Positions 46,409-56,051 of a DNA stretch of 64,000 nt are shown in pieces. Source of the stretch: Aspergillus flavus (lineage: Eukaryota > Ascomycota > Eurotiomycetes > Eurotiales > Aspergillaceae); contig NC_092409.1 of NCBI RefSeq assembly GCF_009017415.1, positions 1,922,001-1,986,000 of the forward strand, written 5' to 3'. The notes beneath the pieces were generated by a model. The model was given only the letters and a program-made list of their open reading frames with translations, had not been told where the DNA came from and did no database searches. The translations under genes and the position numbers were made by a program. The number at the start of each line of letters is the position of its first letter. Positions within the stretch are counted from its first letter, which is position 1.

Positions 46409-47962
46409 ATGCAGATCGATCCGGCCGCTCTGAGTCGGACTGAGTCTGCTTCGACCGCAATAACTCCCTCAAAAAATGCGACCCCTAGCACCTCAACGAC
46501 TTCGAAGTCTACTAAGGCGCTGATATCTGTCCCGCGACTGGATCTTGAACCTATCTATACGGAGCTAAAAGCCGCTATCGGCGACAGTTGGTCCGAGTAC
46601 AAGGAGGCCACTACTCTCTTCCTTTTAGGTACGAATGCATAGCAGAAATGGCCCGGTCCTTCCAGTTCTTCTCCTTTTTTTTTTTTTTTTTTGCTTTTCC
46701 TTATCTCCTCGCTCTTTGCTGTTCTTAACATATATTACTTTTTGAAGGATAAACTAACGTCGGTCTTCCCTATCACAGGACAATTGAACCAGAACGAACT
46801 TTCGTCTCGCGTCGATCATATAATTTGCGCCGACCAGAAAACTGAGCACCTCCATAATAATTTCATATGCGCAATCATTGGGAACCTCACAAGGGACCTT
46901 CCGGATCATGGGGTTGCAAGTTGGGTGTCGGCGAACGACAAACCGTCGGTGGTCTCGAAGCCGACCTCAGGGGATGCAGCGGAGCAGAGGCTAAAGACGG
47001 AGGTCATGCAGCTTCCTCCTAGAGATCGTCGACGAATAAAAGCAATTCCTGAGGTACGATTACAAAGTTATAGAGGACCATTATAGTGCGCAATCCATTC
47101 TAACAATGGTCTCGATCAGCATGACTCCGTTGAAACTACACCTAATGAGTTAGAGGAATATCATCTGGCGAAACAAATAAAGCTGCCCAGCCAAGTACCG
47201 GCAAGTGCAGGCGGTCTGAATAAAACAAGTAGGTGCAATAAATTCCTTGTTCAGTTAAGTGTCTAGGTATGCTTACCACACTGCTTGGCGGTAGATTGGG
47301 AGTTGGAGATTCGAAAACGCTATGCGCAACCTCTGGCGTCAGAGACTGGTGAGTTCCCAGATGCGGAATCTATTCATGCTCGCATGATCCCTATATGCTA
47401 CGAAGAGTCAATTGTCAGTGGCGCGGGACTACCCTGCGCTGAGTTCATGGCCATTGCCACGGAAACTTTTGTGAAGGAAGTTTTATCTGTCGTATTCTCC
47501 CGTACGAGGTCTAACGGACCATCTGGCACTATCAATGGTATGATGATGCGCAAGTATCGTCAGCAGCTTGAAAGGGAAGAATTGGCTTTCACACGCGGGG
47601 AGATTGTGAAAGATGGCGCAACGGGTTTGTTACCTGTCGAGGCCAAAGAAGCAAGTATTAGAAAGCCCCTCGGGGTCAGAGACCTCCGTTTGGCTTTAGA
47701 GCTTGGTGGGGGAGTTCTCAGTCATATGCCACTGATTGTGGATCAAATAATGGGCGGTTACCTTGAGGATGAGCTTGAAACGGACAAGCAAGACCGAGCT
47801 GACGATGTGGCGGATATTCCCAAGGATAGTATGAAGCTAAATAAGTCGGCGGATACAATGGAGGTTGATGATGATGGGGAGATTGTATGGGAAGGTGCCA
47901 CAATGGCAGACCGAGAACAGCTCGGGTCTTTATTGGACGAGTGCTTATCCATGGCCTCTTGA
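46409..47962 (+). CDS. hfi1: SAGA complex subunit Hfi1/Ada1
   Basis: Hfi1 (Ada1) is a core structural subunit of the SAGA coactivator; its histone-fold pairs with Taf12. The model is join(46409..46628, 46779..47053, 47120..47228, 47295..47962), 423 residues. After a Ser/Thr-rich start, the conserved helical region is split by intron 1: [20 protein letters not shown] joins to [20 protein letters not shown], which is typical of the SAGA-Tad1 domain. The histone-fold-like part is in exon 4: [40 protein letters not shown] follows. The C-terminus is acidic with a [10 protein letters not shown] patch. Intron 1 is 150 nt and contains T18 (46675-46692). All four exons agree in phase. Confidence 0.92.
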
Positions 47963-48861
47963 TCCTTCTTCTCCTTCTTTCTTCCTCGCTTTCTTTCCAT
48001 CATGTTTTTCATTATAATTCCGGACCTCCTCTTCCTCTTTGATTCTCCCTTCCTTTTTGTGTTCTCTATGACTTATTGTCAGTCTGTGATCCTATGCGAC
48101 CAAAGCAGTGGCATTTCGACCTGGTAGGATCTAAAGGCGTACTTGGAGTATGAGGGGAACTTCTTACTGGTGTGACATTGTCTACTTCTATTTGGCATGG
48201 AGTTCAAGCGTTCGATTCGTCTTCTATTTCTCTTCGGTCTCGTTGAGCTTCTTTCCCTTTCCAGCTTGGCGCGTTTGAGGACCTGGGTTCATATGGGTCT
48301 TCCTCGAGAACTCAGACATGGTAGTTCTCGAGTGCCACGCGCATAGTATATGCTTCAAACAGTCGCCACAGGGCCCCATTTTTGGTTAGATACATCGTCT
48401 ACTATGGTTCAAATCAGAAACACAAAAACGAAAGAAGAGGACAAAGGTTTCTGGATGTGCGGCAAACTCGTTCGATACCCACTACTTGGTTTACTATTTC
48501 TTTTCCGTCTCTTTGCGGTATACCTGAACGGCAGTTGTGACCTATATATACTCTGAGAGCCATGAAGGCAATTCGGCATACTGCGCATACACTGTTGCTG
48601 GCTTGCTCGCATTTACTCCGTATACTATTCCCCCTTCGTTCCATCTAACCACTATCTTTCTTGTCTCGGTGAATTATGTGGCACTAGAGACATGTTAGTC
48701 TTTACTGTTTCCTCCTATCAGAACCCGTTTACTCATATTCTTAATCCTAAGACTCGCTGGTACATTCTCTCGTTTCTCTAACCAACCCCAAAACTTTACA
48801 ACATTTAAGTATATAGATTACAAGCCAATGTGGGATAAAACTATGCAAGAGTGTTGATTAC
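47963..48861. other. Intergenic, convergent 3' flanks
   Basis: This 899-bp region lies between hfi1 and prp1/prp6 stops. It is T/C-rich just after hfi1 (about 47965-48060) and contains TACTCCGTA at 48614-48622. Short frames on both strands show no conserved features. Confidence 0.55.
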
Positions 48862-51798
48862 CTACACAAGTCGCTCGGCAACCATCTTCAAAATCTCCTC
48901 GGTCGACTTGTGCGCGTTAGCAGGATTTTTAGCCACCGATTGCCAGACTTCGCCATGTTTGGGCTCTGTAGAGATGCACTTCGATACCACATCTGCCCGC
49001 TTCTCCTCTGTTCCATGCTGCAATAGGAACTTGTAATACCAAGCCCAACCGTCCCCTAAATCGCTGTCGGACACAATCGCCTTTTCAAACCATGTCATTG
49101 CTTTCTCCAGTCGACGCTCTCCCCAGAAAATCCTAGCCACTGTAATGAATAATATCGGGTCATTATCAACCTTCTTGATAGCCTCCAAGCTGCGAGCCTT
49201 GCGTTGTGCCCGCGGTTCGAGATGCCAGATACTCTCACTCCATAACAATCCAGATGTTGGAACTTCCTGCAATGCCTTTGCCATCAAGATCTTAGCTTGG
49301 GCGATATTGTTTGCACGCCGTTCAACACGAACACTTTCTGTCCACAGTTCAGCACTCTTAGGAACAGCAAGCCGAGCTCTGTCAAGAACAGAGCGAGCCT
49401 TGACGACAGCACCAGCCTTTTCTTCCAGTCTTGAAGCCAACAGCCACAACGGAACCGATCTGGAACACGCACGAGTACCTGTTCCATACGCCTCCCGGGC
49501 TTGCGGGTACTTATTCTGGGATTCATAGATTTGACCCTTCATCATCCAAAGCTTGTCCGCCTTCGGGTATAGTTGAAGGCCCTGATTTACTAGGTCTAGC
49601 GCCTCATCTGCATTACCCAGTTGTCGCTCAAAGGCGACACTTTTCACCCAAACACGGTCTGTTCCGGCTTCCCGACGAGCAGTCGCAAGGAGCTCTCTAG
49701 CCTGGTCTGTTTGCCGGGCGTCGGCCTCGAGCTTAACAGCAGCAAGCCAAATATCCTCGTTATTGGGATTCTGGTTAAAAGCGCGTCCCAGTACTCGTCT
49801 GGCCTCATCGATTTCTCCAGTTTGCCATTTCTCTTTCGCAAGGAGCAGCCATAGCTCTTCACTCTGTGGGCAAGCTTCCACAGCCTTCTCAAGGACTTGC
49901 CATAACGCTTCCTTCGTACCATGATTACGTTCAAGGTCTGCAGCTGCAAGCCAAATAGATCTGCGGTTCACAAACACGCGCAACGCATAGGCATAGATGG
50001 CTCTCGCAGTCTCGTATTTGCCCCTGGCAATACTGGCCTTTGCATCATCCATCCAGATGTCTTTCCTATCATCGTCTTCATCCAGACCCCATCCTAAAGT
50101 CTCCCGGATAATCGCCCCGCAAGTAAGAATAGCTCCCTCCTCTTCACAATTCTCAGCTTCTGCTATCCACTCCTCCCTCTTAAGCATAGCGTTCTCTCTG
50201 GCGAGGGACTGTACAGCCCTCTTCATCACATTCACCTTATTGAATGTCCCCATCTGCTCCTGCAGTCGTGAAGCAGCAATCCATATCTCGTAGCTCGTAG
50301 GGACAGCTTTCCTAGCAGCGTTCAAGACCTTTTGGGCGTTCTCAGGTGTCTCAAGCCGGGCAAGGGCAAGCCACAACTCCACAGACAATGGTATCATTTC
50401 AACTGCCTTTGCGAGAAGGAGGCGTGCATCTACAGGGTCTTCTTCCAAGTTGACAGCTTCTTTCCAAATGACAACTGATTGAGGAATGTGGAGAATGGCC
50501 TGTCTCAGAACGTTTTTCTTTGCACGAGGCTCAGATTCCAACCTCATAGCCTCAATCCAGAGTCTTGTAGAGCGATCATTATTCTGAATGGCATTTGCAG
50601 CGATTACCTTCGCATTATGACCTTCATTGAGTCGAATATTCTCAAGCCATGCGTCTTCACTTTTCGGACACAGCTCACATCCCTTGGCGATGCAGTTTCT
50701 AGCAGCCACAATTCTACCAGCAAGCTCCTCCAGACGAGCAAGTGCAATCCACCCAGGTGCGTGCTTTGGATTAGTCCTCGTCACAGATTCTAGCAAAACG
50801 CGAACTCGTTTGATATCGCCTATCTCCACTTCACCAGCTTTTAGCTCGGACTGCGTGAGACTCGTGAGATAACCCTTTGGGTCAATGCTAGTGGCACTTC
50901 CAGAAGCCGAATCCCCAGATGAACTTATAGCTGCTTGGTCAAGCTTGACTTTAAGGGCCTTGTCACGAGCAGCACTGATATCCGCAAAATTGGTGATTGT
51001 CCCGTCCACTCCTTCCCCCTGAATGTCGGTATGAGCACCGTCATCTGTAACAGTAGTCTCGAATTGGGTAGAGTCTCTTGCACTGGCGAGAACACTATCT
51101 GGTACTGCGTAAAATCGTTGTCGGAGGTTCTGTTTCGCTCTTCTATTCTTGCCTGTAAGATCTCCAACTTCAGGGAGATTGGCCCAGTCGTCTTCGGAGA
51201 CGGAGGCCAATGAGCGCTTTAAATCGGCGAACTGTTGTTGGATTTTCGGGTTTTTCCGTTCGTAGTCTTCTCGTTCTTGACGTTCCCGGATTTCCCTATA
51301 GTTGGCGAAGGAATCAAGTCGGTCTTCTATCCAGACAACCGGGGGTGAACCCGATGAACAAATCGCACCATCAAAGAGGTGAACGGGGGGAGTGAGGGAA
51401 AGGGAGAGTACCAACCTTCTTGCTTTCCGGCGCTTGTCCATCTTCTCATCTACCTCTCTGTATATCCGGTCTGCTTCGTCATCTTCTTGATCGAACTGTC
51501 CGTATGCGAAAAGCCCAACTTCATTGTCCGGATCCTGGAAACGTTCATCGTCCTCTTCTTCCTCAGCCTTGTCTTCTTTGCCACCTTTCTCACGCCCTGC
51601 GCCATATGCTGTCGGAGGCGCTGCACCAAGCAGCTGTGCCCTCTTTGCGAGCGCTGCTTGAATCTGCTCCGGCGTGGGACCTTCACGCGCAGGCCCTAGG
51701 TCCGAACGAGTGGTGAAGCCAGTCGCACCTCTACCGAGACCTGCAACATAGTTTTCGGGGGCCGGCTGGCTCAAAAAGTCCTTCCGCCCGGAGGCCAT
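48862..51798 (-). CDS. prp1: Pre-mRNA splicing factor Prp6-type (Schizosaccharomyces Prp1), HAT/TPR repeats
   Basis: This protein bridges U5 and U4/U6 in the tri-snRNP. The model is complement(join(48862..51295, 51416..51798)), 938 residues, the normal family length. The PRP1_N region includes MASGRKDFLSQPAPENYVAG, LGRGATGFTTRSDLGPAREG and DPDNEVGLFAYGQFDQEDDE. Intron 1 (120 nt) is chosen because it yields KMDKRRKARREIRERQERED and the conserved YERKNPKIQQQFADLKRSL; reading through it would insert a non-conserved segment. From about residue 300 there are more than a dozen helical HAT/TPR repeats, such as SVELWLALARLETPENAQKV and CPQSEELWLLLAKEKWQTGE. The start is ATG 51798, because the frame upstream has only a TTG. 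Confidence 0.95.
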   Translation of the reverse strand: MASGRKDFLSQPAPENYVAGLGRGATGFTTRSDLGPAREGPTPEQIQAALAKRAQLLGAAPPTAYGAGREKGGKEDKAEEEEDDERFQDPDNEVGLFAYGQFDQEDDEADRIYREVDEKMDKRRKARRLVLSLSLTPPVHLFDGAICSSGSPPVVWIEDRLDSFANYREIRERQEREDYERKNPKIQQQFADLKRSLASVSEDDWANLPEVGDLTGKNRRAKQNLRQRFYAVPDSVLASARDSTQFETTVTDDGAHTDIQGEGVDGTITNFADISAARDKALKVKLDQAAISSSGDSASGSATSIDPKGYLTSLTQSELKAGEVEIGDIKRVRVLLESVTRTNPKHAPGWIALARLEELAGRIVAARNCIAKGCELCPKSEDAWLENIRLNEGHNAKVIAANAIQNNDRSTRLWIEAMRLESEPRAKKNVLRQAILHIPQSVVIWKEAVNLEEDPVDARLLLAKAVEMIPLSVELWLALARLETPENAQKVLNAARKAVPTSYEIWIAASRLQEQMGTFNKVNVMKRAVQSLARENAMLKREEWIAEAENCEEEGAILTCGAIIRETLGWGLDEDDDRKDIWMDDAKASIARGKYETARAIYAYALRVFVNRRSIWLAAADLERNHGTKEALWQVLEKAVEACPQSEELWLLLAKEKWQTGEIDEARRVLGRAFNQNPNNEDIWLAAVKLEADARQTDQARELLATARREAGTDRVWVKSVAFERQLGNADEALDLVNQGLQLYPKADKLWMMKGQIYESQNKYPQAREAYGTGTRACSRSVPLWLLASRLEEKAGAVVKARSVLDRARLAVPKSAELWTESVRVERRANNIAQAKILMAKALQEVPTSGLLWSESIWHLEPRAQRKARSLEAIKKVDNDPILFITVARIFWGERRLEKAMTWFEKAIVSDSDLGDGWAWYYKFLLQHGTEEKRADVVSKCISTEPKHGEVWQSVAKNPANAHKSTEEILKMVAERLV

Positions 51799-52946
51799 CT
51801 TGACCAAAGATACGGAGCAAGACTGGGCGACTTTAAGTAAGCTTAAGTGTACCAAGATTCTGAGGTAGCAGGAAGTTGTTTCATGCTTTCAAGAGGCAAT
51901 GAGCGCAAGAACATTGTCCCGCTCCCGTGTTTATCTTATCGCAGTACCCTAACCAAACGTAGTTACAGTATCATATATCTAAGACCTGCCACTGCGTACT
52001 ACTCTATGGATCCTCGAACACTAGTGGAATTCATAGGTCGTAGGAGCAGGGCACCGTGCGCTATATTCTTGCAATATTCCAAGTCCAATTCGTCTTGTAG
52101 GTCGATACTTATATTAGTCATGTGCCATACACCTAGAACGTCCTACGTCTAAACAGTGCTTCCTTTGCGCGCCTAATGGCTTAGTTGCACTGGCAGGATC
52201 TCACACGCCAACATCTCGCCAACTAAATAGCCGGACTAATCATTGTGTTGCCTACTCTTCGCACCACGGCTTTTGCCCATCACAAAGCCTGTCGGTAGGC
52301 TATAGAGTAGACACCTTCAATGTGCACTATGAGTCAGGGTAGATCACCTGCTGACGGCACGCATGAGATTCCTCAAGCGGCCTCCCCTCTCCCAGTCAAC
52401 CCGAATGTTGTTCCAGTTTGTTCCCAACCTTCCATAGCCTTTCGGGAAATCCCAAGTGGCAGATCTAGTAGAGACCAATGGCGGGGCATGATATAGGGCA
52501 TGAGAACAGATACCCTACTCTAGGCTGGGCCATCTACAGATCATGAGGTGGACACACAAAGAACGTACGCAACACGGGGATGGTGATAGAGTGGAGCCGA
52601 CAGGACCACCGAGCTTGATGAAAGCGGAAATGCGCTTTCTTCCTCACCCCCACCTTTCCTCTTTTTTTCTCCCCCTTCTTCTCCTTCCTCCTCTTTAGCA
52701 CGCGCGCATACAGGCGGTTGAGATGCGCGAGGAAGCCGGAAGCAGCAGGGGTCGGCAGACATTTACGAGCTTCGCAGAGGAAAGTACGAGCCTATGCGAC
52801 GGGTACCCTTTCAAGAGTTGTTGTGGGTTTTCCACTACAATGGCTTCCTGTTCAGCCTGTATTTATGCCCAGGGGGGAAGGACCCAGACGGTTTTCTTTG
52901 TCACAGGGTAAAGGGCTTAGTGTATGCTTATTAGAGCTCAACTTCT
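51799..52946. promoter_or_regulatory. Intergenic with prp1 promoter and gyp1 3' flank
   Basis: This 1.15-kb region is mostly unique sequence. A strongly pyrimidine-rich tract on the upper strand lies at 52634-52696. It carries the prp1 promoter next to 51799. No gene or RNA feature is recognised; small plus-strand frames at 52718-53029 overlap the gyp1 3' end and are shadows. Confidence 0.45.
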
Positions 52947-55221
52947 TCACTGCAACCCATTATCGGGGGATGGGTCACCAGTGGAACGAAGATGAGCCCG
53001 AGAGTCTTGAAACAGGCTTTGCCAAATGAATGCTTCGCTCAACAGGAGTTCAATATCTTGCTCCGTCCAGTCTTTGGTTGGGAGGGCTTGCAAAAACATC
53101 ATGACTTCCTGTTCTCACTTAGCACGGGCCTCCGTATCATGATTGCCCTTAGTTAATGCACTTACCTGGAAATCCATCTTTACCAACTGGTCCGACCATT
53201 TGACTAGAAAGGCCGCACACACATAAAGGTGAAATCGTGAAAAGCCCTGCTCCTCGGCCTTCAATACAAAATTAGCACGTTTCGCCTATATACAAGATTA
53301 GGGTAGCGAACCATGTACGTATCCCACATGCGTATGGTGTTCTGGACGCTCATTTCACGCATGAGCAAGCAGTTCATCCATCGGAAACTAAATTGCATGA
53401 ATTCAACACCTTCATTCTCCAAATGTTTCGCGAGAGTAGCGTCAATGCGCATAGTTAAATCACGCAGTGCTCTAACCTGCCGGTGTATACCAGGCTGAGC
53501 ATATATATAATTGTCCTGAATGCCGTCAAGGAGCTTCGTAAGACACCAGAATGTATCCGCTTCGACCGCGTCCAGCACGCTCTTGGGCAATTGACCCGGA
53601 TCCATCCCTTCTTCTACATTGAGATCCGTAACATAGACACCTAGGAAAACTTGCCAAAAAGGCGTGGCGAGATCATTGATCCCTTGCACATAGCCGCTGG
53701 CTGGGTGTCGAATGGCCCAAACATAAAGAATCCTTTCTAGCGAGCGTTGAGTAGCCTCATAGCCGTAGAGTTGAATATGTGGACAAGTGCGAGGGACATC
53801 TATACTGATTTGATGCCATATTGCCTCGTCCAGCCCTCTGCCACGCCCTGTTGTCGAAGCAGTAGGGTTACCAGCACCTGTGGTGCTGCCGCGCTCGAAA
53901 GCCTGGCGAACGCCATCTAAATATTCCTTGCGCTTCCTTTCCAGAGTCGAAATACGTCGTTCACAATTCGTAGGGAGATAGCCTAGGAGAAGTTGCCAGG
54001 TCATTGCCCGTACTTCATCGGGGACTCCTGACCATGCCAGGTTTCTTAATTCTGTTAAAGGAACCGTGCTTGTCTGCAAAAGGCGTTTAAACTTGTTGAT
54101 TCTCGAAATGCGGCTCGAGTATTGGTCCATTTCTTTTGGAGTTGCACTCTTGGGGGGCGGAGCATGGTCAATAAGATTCAAAGCGTTCGCAGGATCTAGT
54201 GAGGGTTAGCCACCTGTAAGCTTCGGCAGCTTAAATCGCATCCGTTACCTCTTAAAATATCTTTATACTGAGGCCGAAGTATTTTCCCTTCCCCCTTTCT
54301 AGCTGTTGGGTACATAGGGACACCTCGTTCCTCTGCAATATCCGAGCTGTTGGCACGCTGCCTACTGTTCCCTAGACCAACACTAAGGGCCGAGGCACTG
54401 CCTCCAATTCGACCTCCTGGGTCAACAATCCGGGATGGGAGAGGGTCGACATTCTGCTTCGGCTTCTTCCGCATGCTAGTAATGCTGGGAAGCCCAAACT
54501 CGTCCTCATCATCATCATAAACAATGTCTTCATCTTCCTCGTCTTCTTCGTCTTCCATTTGATCGCGACTCCATGAATCGACTCCTTGGTTTATTATACT
54601 GGTGTACGATCTACGAGGAGAGGCAGACCATGATGCAGGCTGATGGGAGGATGGCGAGAAGTTCTGAGGATTGGTAGACGATGATCGGGGCGGTGTCCGC
54701 GGGCGCGTATGTTGTTGCGATATACCTCTGCCAGACACTATGTTAGTCCAATGTATATTGAGCTGTTAAGAATTAAGACACATGGGCGAACTAAAGCTCA
54801 CTTCAAGATATTTGCGTGAGAATATGAAGAGCCAACAACGGTACTTTGATCATTGGGTTTGGGGGGGCCGTGGTTCTGGGAAACTGATCTTCCCTTCCAG
54901 AAGGGCGACCCCGTTCTCCTTTGAAGAGAGATTAGCAAGGAATTGGTAGCAGAAGAGAGACACAGTAGAGTGCGTAGCCAATTGAACAGGGTTATCTTGC
55001 ACCAGTAGGGTTGCACATACTCAGTACGGTCTAATGCATTGGGAGCGGGGAGCTATATCAGCTGCTAGAACGAGGTGAAACATGGGGCTATGAGGTACGA
55101 ACCAAGTTGGACCATCTCCTATAACAGTGAGACAAGTAGTTCGGGTTAGCTCTTTGCCGCATTGGTTTGAGGAATATTCTCTAGATACACCTACCTGCGG
55201 CTGGGGCTTTCTAGTAGCCAT
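52947..55221 (-). CDS. gyp1: TBC-domain Rab GTPase-activating protein, Gyp1 type
   Basis: Gyp1 accelerates GTP hydrolysis by Ypt1/Rab1-class GTPases at the Golgi. The model is complement(join(52947..53108, 53166..53258, 53312..54195, 54249..54727, 54802..54918, 55099..55118, 55195..55221)), 593 residues. The disordered N-terminal half is Ser-rich with a long acidic run (DEEDEEDEDIVYDDDEDEFG). The TBC domain spans about 259-570. It includes RNLAWSGVPDEVRAMTWQLL, the arginine finger in ISIDVPRTCPH (about residue 346), the glutamine finger in SGYVQGINDLATPF (about 383), and FRWMNCLLMREMS. Exons 4-7 are secure. The first three exons, including a 20-nt exon, are inferred from phase and splice sites and could be wrong. 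Confidence 0.9.
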
Positions 55222-56051
55222 TGCGTGACGCCACTGGTGTGCGGAGTGTCATTCAGAATGGGGGGAAAGTAAAAAAAGAAGGGGGGCGGGGGGAGGAAAG
55301 AGAGACATGAGGTTAATTAGTTGCGGGGTGCTTTGTGGCACCATGATGCTGTTTTAAGCCTTAGTAGTGTAAGTAGGAGACTAGCCAAGCCAAGACGAAT
55401 TAACACATTGTACAAATAGCTAGATATTGGCATATTCTTCGTTGGTAATTCATACTATGTACAAAGGCTTTCTTTTTTTTTTTTTTTTTTTTCCCTTTCT
55501 TAGTAATGAATAGAAGAAGAAGAAGAAGAACATTGTTGGTGAAGAAGCAATCAAAAACTAATTTATGTTTTAAGATAGTATGTAAGTTGCCTAGGGACCT
55601 TTGAGGTAGCTAGTACTGTGTGTATGTATGTACATAACTTATGTATGTGTACTGTATGTATGGAGAAGAAATTAATACCTAGGTAGGTGAAATGAAATGA
55701 AATGGATTTATTACGGACTCTCAGGTTCGCGCGGTCAGCGGCTAACTTAAACTTGACTAACTCCTCTCCGTCACTCTTTCTCTCTCCTCATGCCAACCTC
55801 CGACGTAAACCACACACACCTCTTCCTTCCTTTTGCTCTGCTATTGTTCCTCTCTCACCCCTCTCCTGCCAAACTTCCCAATTCACCTCATATTTCCTCT
55901 CCTCACTTCTGTCGGCTAATTGGTAGTGAGAAGGAATCTCGCTTCACCACTAAGGATTCTGCTCCATCCCTAATCGAACTGATTCAATCGACTTCATTCT
56001 AGTGCAGCCAATCGGCTTTTCGCTTACGTTGCTTTTTATTACTAAATCACC
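55222..56051. promoter_or_regulatory. Divergent promoter between gyp1 and hrp1
   Basis: These 830 bp hold low-complexity sequence: G-rich runs at 55260-55300, T20 at 55473-55492, an AGA triplet repeat at about 55512-55530, and GTATGTATGT-like repeats at about 55615-55665. From about 55755 to 55910 the upper strand is pyrimidine-rich, suiting the hrp1 leader. Confidence 0.5.
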
